A stretch of 64,000 nt of DNA from Tetrapyrgos nigripes (Eukaryota > Basidiomycota > Agaricomycetes > Agaricales > Campanellaceae), in assembly GCA_013368315.1 (NCBI GenBank), contig JAACJM010000118.1, forward strand, positions 62,001 to 126,000, read 5' to 3'. The notes beneath the pieces are model-generated. The model was not told where the DNA came from and did not search any database. It was given only the letters and a program-made list of their open reading frames with translations. This document shows positions 1 through 11,716 of the stretch, piece after piece (position 1 is the first letter of the stretch; each line of letters begins with the position of its first letter). Both the position numbers and the translations under genes were made by a program.

Positions 1-640
1 GAGATCTGGTGCTGGTGGTACATACTGCTGTGGTCTGGGACTGCCTCTCCTAGACTGGTTTCAAGATCCTGACTGTGATCTGATTATCTGTTCAGGATTG
101 TTGACCCTGGGTGCTGGCAATTTGTGCCTTGAGCTGTAGCATTGCGAGCTAATAGTCATACAACATCGAGAGCTGGATGATGAGTTGTGATTAGGCTAGG
201 GTGGGGCCCATAACCTATGAGAATAAATGAATATGAGGCACTTGTTAAACAAGCGAGGTGAGAATACTATTGTGGCTCTGGAGGTATTGACAGTAAACTA
301 CTAAGTATTTATACTGTTAGCTACTGTGGCTATGCAAGTTCATAAATATAACACAGTGGAGAAAGGCAGATACTACAATGTAATGTCTGATATCAGTTCA
401 GAGTCAACGATGTAAGAGACAATGTAAGTATGGAGTATAACAGACAATAGGTGGTGCATATGTGGATACAAGTGGATCATGTATACTAGTGAAGTGGAGA
501 GAAAGATATGAGTGTTTGTTGTAAGTATAGATTAACATAAAATTCCAACAGAGAAAGGCTTAAACAGGTCAACCATGGCTGTTCAGGAAATGACTACCAA
601 TCCAGCAGAACCTCACCAGCCACAACAATCAGCTGGGTCT
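1..640. other. No gene seen
   Basis: AT-rich sequence without a convincing open frame, splice-linked exons or recognisable repeat ends. Probably old transposon or intergenic DNA. Confidence 0.5.
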
Positions 641-1076
641 AAGTGCAGACACATCATGCAGAAAAGGATGGAAACCAGTATAAGAAAACACACAGGCAGA
701 GAAAACAGTGTCTTTACAAAAATTGGCTATTGCTAGCTAATCTTTACATCAAAGCCATACCTGTCCAATTCTAGGCAGAAGTATTGTACATAACACTCTT
801 ATTTTGCATATAAGAAAACACCCAGGGAGAGAAAATAGTCTCTTTACAAAAATTGGCTATTGTTAGTTAATCATTACATCAAAGCCTTACCTATCCAATT
901 CTAGGCACAAGTGCTGTACATAACACTCTTATTGTGCTTTCTTAGGGTGTCTGCATATAAGAAAACACCCAGGGAGAGAAAATAGTCTCTTTACAAAAAT
1001 CGGCTATTGCTAGTTAATCTTTACATCAAAGCCTTACCTATCCAATTCTAGGCACAAGTACTAGTGTCTGCACATG
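641..1076. repeat. Three tandem copies of a ~125-148 bp repeat
   Basis: The block that begins AAGAAAACACMCAGG and runs through CTTTACAAAAATYGGC to CCAATTCTAGGCA occurs three times, at about 679-805, 807-953 and 954-1062. The copies are roughly 90% identical by eye. The array is bracketed by the inverted words GTGCAGACAC (643) and GTGTCTGCAC (1064). These resemble the ends of the neighbouring 1087-1539 element, so the array may be internal sequence of a related element. Confidence 0.7.
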
Positions 1077-1086
1077 CACAGACACC

Positions 1087-1539
1087 CTGCAGACACCCTT
1101 CCCAGAAATTACAAATGAGTACAAATTATCTTGAAGCTATTACAATGTATTATCTTGTAGAAACATGCTCAGACATGAACCAAATACTACCAATTGTTTG
1201 ATATAATATGATATTCAAAGATGAGTAGTGCAAATGCAGGTAGCAAGCATCTCAAAGCATTATGAGACATTTTGAGTGTCCTTGCTTTACATATTCACAC
1301 TGATATACACTCATGAGAATGTAGAAATACTCTCCTGGTATCCCGAATAGAGAAAATCTGTAAAAATGTTTCAGGAAAAAATCTGTGGCTGTGCTTATAC
1401 TCCTTTTTTTGAAGATTTGTACACTCTGTGTACACCAGATACACAACTTTAAAAGCATCCTGTAGGTCACACATATATATAGTATGGTACATATAGTCTT
1501 ATACAGTAATTTACAATGCTATGTGAAGGGTGTCTGCAG
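1087..1539. mobile_element. MITE-like element with 15-bp perfect terminal inverted repeats
   Basis: CTGCAGACACCCTTC at 1087-1101 is the exact reverse complement of GAAGGGTGTCTGCAG at 1525-1539. The 453 bp between the outer ends contains no plausible coding frame. I could not define a clear target-site duplication, so the family is unassigned. A non-autonomous DNA transposon is the likeliest reading. Confidence 0.5.
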
Positions 1540-2082
1540 ATTTACCAGTACCGAAGGAGTTTTTGGCTAAGATGTTAGGGGTTAAGGAGAGAGGGGTATA
1601 ACCTTTTAGGCTTTGAAGCTGAACTGATCCCTAACATACGTGAAGATGACTACTAGTGCTTAGGCCTTAGGATCAATCACTGACTAGCAATAGGAATATT
1701 CATTCTGGATATGAAGCGCACTTATTGTCTAATTACTGAGTGGGACTGTTGAGCTCAAAATCAACTCAAATTGATGTATCCTGGTCTTGAACCATTCCAA
1801 TAGCCAACAGCTGCAAGTTGCATCTCATTTATATTCATTCAGACTATTTCGACACACCAAGTATGTCTGGATTCTCAAGGTGATTGGTACCTCCCCCTTG
1901 GAACTTATGCGACAGACAATGATGATGTTTCTTCAGATTCAGACTCCAAGGCCTAAGCCGTCAGGATCATTGAAGGCAGATTACGAAGCACACTGTGCGT
2001 CTAGAGTGACCGGTGGAGGCCCATCCTGAGTTAACAATACGGTGGTTGTAATCATACTCTTCCCGCTCGCGCAAAAACAGTT
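1540..2082. other. No gene seen
   Basis: No supported gene. A short plus-strand frame at 1787-2029 has no family resemblance and no splice context, so I do not call it. Confidence 0.5.
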
Positions 2083-2726
2083 GACGTGGTCCCCAATAAC
2101 TTTCTTGGGGCTCATCTTCCACGAGAAGAAGGAGGCAAGCTTGAAGAGCCGAGAAGAAGGCGGTCAGAATTTAAAAAGAAAGGAAGGGCATACGTGGATT
2201 GACTAATGGACCAACAGTGGACCTACGATATGGTCCGTTCCTCAACTTCCTTTGAGTTTATCCAACTCGATGGGCCATGATTTTGAGCACGGGACAATGG
2301 GCTACAAAATGGTGGGCAACGGTATGGACGTCAAGGACGTAATCGTCCCCCTCTAGTACGTGGAAAGCTGCGCCTCAATGTGACTCGTACATACACGGCC
2401 TTGCACGCCAAAAAAACCCCAAAGTCAACAGTCTAAATTTGCAAGGAAACAATGACGAGTTATGTACCCCTGTGCCTCTCGAAAGTCTACCACAACACGC
2501 CAACATGGACATAGGACATGACAGCCAAATGAGTTTTGATTAGTACAGACGAGTAGACACCACCGTAGTCAGTCAGAAAGCCATCCTCCCAGTCTTTACT
2601 TCCTGCACCAGACCCTCATCTGCACACTTGTCCACTAGGTCAAGCAGTACAAAATCACATCCTCGTCGAGCGACCAAGCTTATTGAGACTGGTAGCTGTT
2701 CTTCTACTTCAGTGATGTTGGAGTGA
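2083..2726. repeat. Segmental copy of the Copia tail / amidase 3' end found at 46.45-47.32 kb
   Basis: Positions 2083-2200 match about 46450-46580 (end of the Copia RNase H region). Positions 2275-2726 match about 46858-47323 with many small differences. Homology stops near 2726/47323, inside the last exon of the amidase gene. The block therefore joins retroelement tail, intergenic DNA and the end of a neighbouring host gene, as in a segmental duplication rather than a simple LTR. About 200 bp present in the 46-kb copy is missing or unrecognisable here. Confidence 0.75.
2573..2726 (-). pseudogene. Amidase C-terminal exon fragment
   Basis: Read on the minus strand this encodes [28 protein letters not shown] and the tail [10 protein letters not shown], then a stop. 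It is almost identical to the last exon of the amidase gene at 47172-47341. No upstream amidase exons accompany it, so it is a non-functional 3' fragment carried in the segmental duplication. Differences from the parent include K to C after LVD and T to M near the end. Confidence 0.8.
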
Positions 2727-2760
2727 GCCTCATCTCGGAATTCGTTCATCACCATCCACC

Positions 2761-3556
2761 ATGAGACTTGTTGATTACCTTCGTGAAGCTGCTGCTGCTG
2801 ATCCTATCTTTCTTTCTCTTCCAACTGAGAGTCTGTCTCAATATTTGGAACGACTGCCTGTCCTGGACCTTTGTCAAATACAACGTCGAATCAATCGCTA
2901 TGCGCCCAATAAACAACTGAAACATATGCGAGCTCAACAGATTGCTAGATTTGTTGTTGACAATTTCTCTATGAGTAACACCGAATTGTTACCTACCGCT
3001 GAGCTTCAATACCATGCAAAGTACCTGTTTGTAGACCAGAAACTCGGACCAGGCTTTAGTCATCTCCTTGGGGAGAAGGTGCTGTACGCCGTAATCCGAC
3101 CTGGTGTGTATGCAGATCGCGATCATTGGCTTCTGAGTGATCACAGTGCTGACTTTATTAGCTGTTCATTTGAATTGCTGGATTATCTCCTCAACTTGTC
3201 ATGACAATCCTGGTCAAAACGAGAACGAGATATGAAAGTGTTGAATACTGGATTCACACTCAAGATTTTCAAAGTCAATCAAAAGTTCTCTCAGATGTCA
3301 TATCCCAATTTTTGCCGCTCGCATGAAGATGTTGTCAAGTTTATGTGATGAAGATCTCGCTTAAATGTTTTTGTTTTATTATCCTGATACTTCTTGTTTT
3401 TCTTTTCCCTCCGAAGATCGATTTTCGATTATTCGCAAAGTTCTTGCTCGCACCTTTGGCCCAATTACCGATAGGTTGTTTGAATATGGCGATGACACAA
3501 TCACATTGTTTCAGACGCACAACTGCAACATCTACGTGCTCCTACATTTGATCAAC
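2761..3556 (+). pseudogene. 5' part of a decayed DUF6570-type gene, split by a Gypsy insertion
   Basis: An open frame starts with [15 protein letters not shown] (2761) and runs 147 codons. A second frame (about 3365-3556) reads FSIIRKVLARTFGPITDRLF and stops being continuous exactly where the Gypsy LTR begins at 3557. The gene resumes at 14778. The frames of the pieces do not join without a shift, and the first frame ends in TGA, so the locus is degenerate. The assignment rests mainly on the downstream part, where a DUF6570-like cysteine region is visible. That domain is commonly found N-terminal in fungal Helitron helicase-like proteins. The function of this N-terminal stretch is not recognised. 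Confidence 0.45.
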
Positions 3557-4073
3557 TGTCAAGGTTGTCGGTACACTTAATAACCACCCAAGTCACACAA
3601 TATGAGAGAGCCGTTTTACAAGAGAATAGATTGATCGAAAGAGGTAGAGAGATAGAGAGAGAGAGAGGTAGTGGGCTGACTAGGCTCTACACTGCATAGT
3701 AAAAGTACGGAGCGGAGACGAAGTGAACAAACTAAGGAATAGGTTACAAGGATCACAGGTATATAAGTAAAATATGAACAGATGGGAAAGAGTAAGTAAT
3801 AATAGACGATATCATATGGAAATGTCAAGGGTGAGAGAATAACAAGTCAAATATGGATAGATGAAGGTACTGGATCATACAGAGTGATTGACAGTGAGAA
3901 TGTCCATGGAGATAGGAATCGGAGGAGATAAGAATGTGAGTCATAGATCTAGAGAGATGGTAACTATAGACGATGATGAGAAATGGTTGATGTTTATGGG
4001 GTTAGAGTAGGAAGTAGATAGTAAAGGGAAAAGAATAGAAAGGAAATGAATAGGCAGGGAGCGATTCATGACA
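3557..4073 (-). repeat. LTR at the left end (3' LTR of the minus-strand element)
   Basis: Direct repeat of 14256-14772 with TG...CA termini, abutting the target duplication TCAAC at 3552-3556. It contains GA-rich microsatellite-like sequence near 3640-3670, the main place where the two LTRs differ. Confidence 0.93.
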
Positions 4074-4084
4074 TTACCCCCTCT

Positions 4085-4600
4085 TTAGGACGAGCTTTCA
4101 CCGGAGCTTGGCAAGCTAGTCTTCCAATGCTCTGCCCATTGTTTGTGGAGTCGCCTGTCCACATCTCCCTGGCTCAGCCAGTATCTGTCCCAATCAATGG
4201 GGTAGTTTGTAATCTCCCATCTAGGATCGTTCCAATCTAAGTCCCCCCTCCCTGTCGTGTTGGTTGCCATCCCCCAGCCTCCTCCATTGTCGCCCGTGTC
4301 GTACTGTGTAGTGCTGTGTGCCCCCCATATACTGCCGTCTCCCCATCCAAGGTTCCCTTTGTGTTCCGCACGTAGGGACGTCCATTGCACCACACACCGA
4401 GCTCGATGTCCTCTGCCCAATCTACATCGTCCTGGTCCATCCTCTCCTCCCCATGTGCAATGTTGGCATCCGTCGTGAGGTCCGGCATGCTGTTTTGAAA
4501 GTCGGCATTGGCGTCCTGAGCGCTTCCTGTAGGTGCAACGTCCTCTGTTGGTTGGGTGTGCGGTTTGAGCAGTAGTGTCAGTGGAGGAAGTAGTAGACAT
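4085..4600 (-). CDS. Accessory ORF of the Gypsy element, function unknown
   Basis: A 171-codon frame lies between the pol 3' end and the LTR. It starts MSTTSSTDTT at 4600. The middle is Cys/His/Arg-rich (RCTYRKRSGRQC, then KQHAGPHDGCQHC) and could bind metal or nucleic acid. The C-terminal third is Trp- and Asp-rich (WNDPRWEITNYPIDWDRYW). The same frame stays open upstream of 4600 without an obvious reason. I do not recognise the family. It could be a third ORF of this retroelement or a captured sequence. Confidence 0.45.
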   Translation of the reverse strand: MSTTSSTDTTAQTAHPTNRGRCTYRKRSGRQCRLSKQHAGPHDGCQHCTWGGEDGPGRCRLGRGHRARCVVQWTSLRAEHKGNLGWGDGSIWGAHSTTQYDTGDNGGGWGMATNTTGRGDLDWNDPRWEITNYPIDWDRYWLSQGDVDRRLHKQWAEHWKTSLPSSGESSS

Positions 4601-4751
4601 TGTTATGACGAGGGTGTGGGTAAGAGTTTGTTGGACTGGTAGTGGTGGATGATGTTCTGTAGTTCTTTGTTGTGGAGAGGGGTCTTTTATAGTTGTTGGT
4701 TGGGTGTGCGGTTTAACACACGTCCGGGGACGGGTTTGACAGTAGACGCCG

Positions 4752-6371
4752 TTAGTGAGGGAATGCGATTGATGAATGATGACAGAAGTTCGAGTTCGAT
4801 TGCCGAGTGGGGTGCGAAGGAGGGCATAGAATACCAACGGTCCGCAATAGTGTTTCTCCTCGGAGTTGCTCTTTCGCTTGAAGCACACGGGTACTTCGCC
4901 ATATGTCTTCCATGGCGATTCCTAGTGAACACACCGTTGTTCCAGGGCGTATCAGGTTCTTGGGTCGATATGCATCTGGATGTTGTTGATGGAAGGTTTC
5001 AATCATCTCCTTCACCTTCATTAATCCTGACGCTGGTTCCCATGAATTTTCCGAGTCAGCGTAATCCAACCATTTGACAAGGTATTGTACTCCCCGGCGG
5101 TTTCTCGTTGGTTTTGAATCTAGAATTGCTTCCACATCGTATTCGTTGTCTTCGGGAAGTAACTCAGCCGGTTCTCCTGGATAGTTCACTCCGTGGGCTT
5201 TGGTCTCTTTGTACGGCGATAGGAGTGAAGCGTGGAATACTGGATGAATGCGCCAACCATTCGGTAACTTGAGTCGGTAATTGACTTCACTGATAACGTC
5301 AGTGATTTCGAATGGTCCGTGACGATGATTTGCCAACTTAGCTTTCAGCCTCGTTGTCTTCAAGTTCTTTCCGTCTAGCAACACTTTGTCTCCAACTTTA
5401 AATTTCACCCCTTCCTCCGTGTAGTCCTTGTTTTGTTCTTTCATTAGTTCTGCTGCTGTCGCCAGACTTGCTTTTAGTTCTTCTCGAAGAGTATCCAAGT
5501 TCTGGAGGCGTTCTTTGACTTTTGGTACATGTGAAGTCGGATTGATGGAAGGGAAGAGTCGGGGTAGATATCCATGGAGTAGTTCGAATGGTGACTTTCC
5601 AGTTGCTGAGTGAATTCAGGTATTGTGACAGAATTTGGCGTAGGGTAGGTATTTAACCCAATCGTCCTGACGATAGTTACAGAAGGTTCGAAGATATTGT
5701 TCAAGTTCTTGATTGAACCTTTCTGTCTCGCCATCTGTCTGCAGATGATAAGCTGTACTGAGTGTTGAAGTAATACCTAACTTAGCGTAGATCCCTTTCA
5801 TTACTTGGCTTGCGAATTGTGGTCCACGGTCAGATATCATTTTATCCCACAAGCCATACCGTTGCCAAGTGTTGTCGAACAATAGGTCAATTGTTCCATT
5901 GCTGTCGATATCTTTTCTGCATGGGGAAATGACAACTGTTTTTGTTGAACAGTCGACTGCGACATGAATTGCATTGAAGCTGTCACATTCTGGCAGATCC
6001 GTGATGAAGTCGGTTGTAATGGTACCAAAGGGTCGTACCGGGATTTCGTTCGGGATTAATGGTACATGCATCGGGTGGTTATTTGCCTTGGTTAACTGAC
6101 AGGTAGCGCATCCTTCAACATAGTTACGAACAAATACTGACATACCGGGCCACCAGAATTCTCTACTGACGAGTTCGTAGGTTTTGAATCGTCCTGGATG
6201 TCCTGCAGTAAGGCTATCGTGATGCATTTTAACGATGTCTCGTCTGAGTTGTTGATCATTTGGGATGTAGATCTTCCCTCTGAACAAGACGATTCCATCT
6301 TCATAGTTCCATTCCTGTAGATTTTTTTGCCAAAGCGCGTGGTCCATTGTTAAAGATGGTTTGTAACGCAC
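4752..6371 (-). pseudogene. Gypsy integrase and chromodomain (pol 3' part, interrupted)
   Basis: Minus-strand frame 6371-5616 has the integrase zinc-binding region (HHDSLTAGHPG ... GCATCQLTK) and the catalytic core: TDFITDLP, then SDRGPQF, then HLQTDGETERFNQ, giving the D, D and E positions. The frame ends in TGA at 5616-5618, where Arg is expected before IHSATGKSPFE. The downstream frame 5498-4752 continues the integrase C-terminal region and ends with a chromodomain (YLVKWLDYADSENSWEPASGL). This marks a chromovirus, whose integrase can be targeted to modified chromatin. The link to RNase H needs a frameshift near a T/A homopolymer at about 6320-6330. Confidence 0.85.
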
Positions 6372-8337
6372 TTATGACTTCAGCATCCCTTTTCGGACAT
6401 TCCTTGATCCGTCTTTTCAACTCTGCATCTCCTATTGCGGTTACCGTTCCTGGCCGTGTCGCTCGAATTCTGAAGAATCTGGGGTCAAGTAAGACCCTGT
6501 CTTTGTTGTCGTTTTCGACCCCCTCTTTATGGTCTGATCTCTGAGAGAGTGGATCACTTTGGTTCAGGTTCCCAGGTTTGTGTGTGAGTGTAAAGTCGAA
6601 TCTGGTCAGAAACAAGGCCATTCTCGCTTGTCATCGGCTGAGTTTCTGGGCAGTGGTGAAGTATCTAAGGTTGTCGTGATCGGTCAAGATTTCGATGGTA
6701 TGTGGTCCGCCTTCCAGGTAGTGTCGCCAGGCTTCAAGTCCACGTATGATCGCTAGTAGTTCTTTATCGTGAATGTTGTAATTCCGTTCCATTTCGGATA
6801 AGGCCTTTGACAAGTAGGCTACTGGATGCCATTTACCGTCCGATCCTTGTTGTTGCAGGATGCCTCCTGTGGCGTAATCTGATGCATCAACTTCTACTCG
6901 GTATGGTTTAGAATGATCAGGCATGAGAAGGACTGGTGAAGTTGTGAACGTATCTTTGAGTGCTTGGAAAGCCGTCTGAGCTTCCTCAGACCATTCCCGT
7001 GGGTGTTCCTTTTTCGTGAGATCGAACAATGGTCATGCAATCTTTGAGAAATCACGTATGAAACGACGGTAAAAGTTTCTGAAGCCGAGGAATGACTGTA
7101 CGTCTTTGACGTTGCGTGGGATTGGCCATTTGGTCACGCCCTCGACCTTGACTGGATCCATCGCCAATGTGTTGTGTGAGACGATAAGGCCGAGGAACTC
7201 CACTGAATCGGTTTCGAAGGTGCATTTCTCCGGTTTAGCGTACAAATCGTTATCATGAAGTCGTGCCAATACTTGTTTCACCATGTATCGATGTTCTTCT
7301 AGTGATTCTGTGAATATGAGAATGTCGTCCATATAGATCACGACTTTTCCAGAGTCGATCAGGTCCTTGAATAGAGTGTTCATCATCGCTTGGAATGTAG
7401 CTGGAGAGTTCATAAGACCAAAAAACGTCACCGTTGGTTCGAAGAGGCCGCGGTTGGTTTTAAACGCCGCTTTCCATTCATCTCCCTTCTTGATACGTAC
7501 ATTGTTGTATCCCCATCTAAGGTCAATTTTGGAGAATATACGCGCCCCTTTTAGTTTGTCTACGAGTTCCGATATAAGCGGTAGGGGGTATTCGTTTTTA
7601 ACGGTCCCTTTGTTTAGGGCACGATAGTCCTGTACTGGTCATAGTTTTCTGTCTTTCTTTTTTACAAAGAAGAAGGGACTTGCCATAGGGGACTTCGACG
7701 GTCTTATATATCCTTTCTCTAAGTTTTCCTTGATAAATTCATCGAGTTCCTTCTGTTCGTTTGGGGATAGAGGGTACGTTTTGCAGGGGCGTGGTTCAAA
7801 GTCTGGTTTTAATTCGATAGCATGATCCCACTCGCCACGTTTTGGTAATCGTTCTGAGGTTTGTTTGTCAAAGACTCGTAGGAACTGATGATATTGCAAA
7901 GGAATCTTATCTTTAAGAGGTACCTCGACCTGGGCGTTCTGAGCTGCCTCTGCGAGTTCTTGTGCTTTTGTGAACCCTGCGCGGATGTTCAGGTTTGGTG
8001 TCTCTTCATCTATTCTTTCTTCCTTCCCCAACAATTCCTCCATTACGTCCTGTTCCCATTGTTCTGGGATTGTATCTCTTCCGTAATCGTCTTCAGTAAA
8101 GATTGCCATTGCCTCCAAACTTCGGTGGAAGGATCGAATAGGAGTTCGACGGCGTCGTCCTGCAGTCTTTGGTTGGGTGACTGGTTTGAATTGTCCGACT
8201 GGTTCTAACCATCTGACTTGGTACTCTTTGTGGTGGGTTCTTGGATCGACGACTGTGGGTTTCAAGGGTTTAGTTTTCAAGTGGAGAACGGGAGGTTTTG
8301 CCGTGATGCATGTTTCTGGGCATCTAGTCATGTCCAT
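6301..8337 (-). pseudogene. Gypsy reverse transcriptase and RNase H (pol middle part, three stops)
   Basis: One minus-strand frame (stops at 7639, 7033 and 6631, each TGA) carries the linker (TRCPETC), reverse transcriptase (FFVKKKD, SKIDLRWGYNN, FGLMNSPATFQAMM, catalytic YMDDIL at about 7325-7340) and RNase H (EVDASDYATGGIL, KELLAI, TDHDNL). The three stops fall where Arg is normally found (after DRKL, FSKIA and LSR) and are explained by CGA to TGA. Without them the frame would be continuous. It encodes the polyprotein that copies the element RNA into DNA, now inactivated. Confidence 0.88.
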
Positions 8338-11300
8338 CACAAAAATGTCTGAAAACTTTTAGGCAATATAATGTACCAAAACATTAGTGAGATGTTACCT
8401 GTGCATATAATGTACTGGGCCAAAATTATGTGGCATTGGAAGTATGGGAATTAAGAGAGAGGATTGTAAGCAAATGTAAGAAGGCCAAGATGATTTTGAG
8501 TTGTTACAAGCCCTGATAATAACAGGGGGTGTCCTGGTAAGCTCTTAAAATGTCTCATTATATTCTTGGACATTATAAGGGTGTATAAGAATGAGGGCAC
8601 TTATATCACAAAAAATCATTTTGGTCCTTATAAGAGTTGGAAATTATCTTATTCCTTGTATTATACCACATTCCTTTTCAGCTCTTATGATTGATTGCAA
8701 GAAGGTATATAGATTTTATAGCATTCCAAGGTAGCGCAATCACTCCAAATGATAACCATAATCACCTCAGTAGAATTGCACAAGTGTTGAGTACTTACAT
8801 GGAGATGGCCAAAGAGGAAACAAATAGGAGGATCCCAACATGGAGTCACGTCATGGAACTTGTGGACTATACCACCATCATCCAAAATGTAGAGTGCCAA
8901 TCCAGCCTCTTCTAATGCTTGGTTCTTCCCCAAATTTCTCCTGGTGCTTCTTATAGTGCCACAGAGTTCCCTTGCAAAAGTATAGCTTAGAAACAGCACT
9001 CCGTCATTGTCAGTGACGTTAACTAGGATGAGCTCAAAAATTTCGAGCAATTCCACGTGTTATGGCGTGATTGTCACACCCCACGTATCCTTCTGATTGG
9101 CTGACAGCCCTCTCGCTTCCCTCCTCTCCTCTAAGAACTACAGTCGTTCTCTGAGAGTTCTAGGTCTCTTATGTTGCGCTGCTACTCAATACACCTCGCC
9201 TCTGACTTCATAGTCCTAGGACTACACACCAGGTCATGACCCATGGGTTTACCATTTGCATAGTACATCGACAGTACTCCTGTAACCCCTAGTCCTACAC
9301 AAATACACTCTATCATTACATACCTCTCCCCTTCGAGTCTTCTTCACTGTCTTTACCCTGCTCATCGTCCCTTTCGTGCTTCGGCCAAGGGCTGCATTAC
9401 CCTCTACGCCTAAACTGTATCCCAGTTCTACTGAGCATAAACTACAGGGTTCCGAATCTGGATTGATGGTCGGATTAAAGAAAATGTGGGCTGCAGCGTG
9501 TTCAATAATATGTTATACAGCGAAAGGGAGGATGTCTGTGTGTTTTCCAGACTTTTCAACATGTGTCACAGTCGTGTACTTATACCTACCCTGAAATGCC
9601 ATCTCGTCACGCAAGCGCTAAACAATATGTACAGGCAGGCAGGGAGCAACGAAAAAGACTTCAAAGTCCATTCAAACTCCGCTGTATTTGACTGTACAGC
9701 TCGGATCAAGCCGCAAATTATCCGCAAATTTTGTTTGTTGCCCCCGCCATCTGACCGTCCTCAACCCCAGTCTTCAAGAGGTCTTCAAGCTTCAAGGGTT
9801 CCATGTTAGTGCTGCAACCATGGACGTCAAGATTTTTATATGTATCTCTCTGAGCTCCCCTCAACTTTTTCAACACCCTCAAACACACTCAAGTTTTTTA
9901 ACAGCCTAGTATACTCAATACGCTGTCAATGCGACTGGAACGTCAAGCAGCTGCAAGATATTGGGCTAACAAACTCTTCAAAGCTTTACAGACACACCAC
10001 CAATAGGTTGAAGCTTGAAGCCAGTCTACCTGCCACACAAATTGCACCATTTTAGATTCATAGTTAGAGGTTGCATTGTGAGTCTCATTTGAACTATCAT
10101 AACATTCATTTCTGATGTATCGTTAGGCATATCATTCTGCATATCGTTCGTAAGACCTGGAGTTGACAAGGATGGGCATGGTCACACAACGACAGTAGTG
10201 ACAGGTGTACGTGCGTGATTCCTCATTCTTCACCTTTTTATCTATTCTACTGTTCATGTGCATTGTTTGATGTTTGGACAGAAGCAAGAACAAACGGTAT
10301 TGGTAGCGGCAGTCCTATTGAGCTACATCATGATTATTGGTAAATCTGTACTCGCTCTCTTCTCTGCGCTGGTGGCTTATATGTTTGTAATAGGATGAGC
10401 TACAGGCACAGGAAGTGCATAGTGTGCCAGCGGGATGATTGCGAACGGTTTTGTGGGTTATAATAGCTTCTATTGTACTACTTAAACGTTCTTTTAATGT
10501 CGCTTTTCTCGAACTTTTATATGGGCTTTTTGTACTTAAAAAAGTAGAGGGACTGGCAAATTAAAAGTAAGCGGATATTTTTTTAAGCTCGGAAAAGTTC
10601 GAAAAAAGGTTCAAAAAGTGATGTTTCCCTTTTGCTGATGTGCCCAATCGAGGAATACCATGCACTTCCCCATTATGGATAGATGACGATGACAACGTCA
10701 CCATACCTACGTCACCTTCCCTTATTTGGTAGGAGCATGCTCGATCTGCGCCCTCTGAAATGTCGGCCATTCCCGTCTGGAGAGTATATAAGGCCTGGGG
10801 TTTTTACTCAACTCCTTCGTCCTTTCCCTCTTCTCCTCACCTCTTACCTGCCTCTACGATCACGCAACTCTCTGTCCATTTATGTGCCAAGGCAGCACTC
10901 GGTCATGCTCCCACGCACAAACGAGACGCATTGATGTTATCAGTGGTGGCTTGGGAATCGGAGAGCGCAAGGGCTATACGTACGTCCTTTCGGTCACAAT
11001 TCCCCACAACTTACACTCACATACGTGCTGACAGCCACTGCTGGAGGCATGGATAGGGGCTTTTATTGTGCTGCTTGTTCCGTCGTTGTGTATTTGCTGG
11101 AAATTATCATACTATACCTTGTTCTTAGTTATTACTCCTTACTGCTGCCGCCACTACAAATGCTTAGTATAAAGTATATACAATTTCATGCCGTTCACCT
11201 GTATATTATATTGTAGTCTACGCACTTTAAATTTGATTGTCTATTACAAAATCATTGCACTTGATTTTGCCTAGTGAATATTAGTCAACGCTTGAATGCT

Positions 11301-11716
11301 CCAGGTTCAATCAAAGCCTTCTATTGGCTTGTATCATTGTAAATATCAGTTAGACTTTGTCTTTCGGTACCTCCTATGCTCTTGTCAATACCAAGTTTAT
11401 TCTGAGGCTTATATGCCCTTATAAGCGCTCAAAATAATTCTGCAAAGGTATAATGGCTGAAATAACTCTTGATCTTGTACCCAGCTACAACATCCAATAG
11501 AATTTTGACGAATCTACACATTAGAATTAATCTACCCCTTGTAAGTGCAATAATAATTTTGATTTCTGGGATAATTATGACTCTTGTATGTGCATACATA
11601 AAAACCACCTTCCCTTTTAAGCTGTTACAAGATACCTAAGCCTTTTTATCTCTTATCTCCCATTAGGGCTCTGGTAAGCACCTATCACGGCTTACATTAA
11701 GCTGGACATTTTCGTG
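8338..11716. mobile_element. 3.4 kb non-coding DNA insertion with CAC...GTG ends inside pol
   Basis: This block interrupts the pol frame between protease (DSWID at about 11717-11730) and the RT linker (MTRCPETC). Its ends are imperfect inverted repeats: CACAAAAATGTC at 8338-8349 and GACATTTTCGTG at 11705-11716 (11 of 12 match). An AT dinucleotide is directly repeated on both sides. CAC-type ends with a 2-3 bp duplication recall CACTA (CMC) elements. AATGTC/GGACATT words recur near the left end (8548, 8570), as subterminal repeats do. No transposase is visible, so it would be non-autonomous. A TATATAAGG box lies near 10783 but no gene follows convincingly. Confidence 0.65.

Noticed and set aside
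2573..2755. Small minus-strand gene of about 60 aa
   Set aside because: It is a copied last exon of the amidase gene at 47172-47341, not an independent gene.
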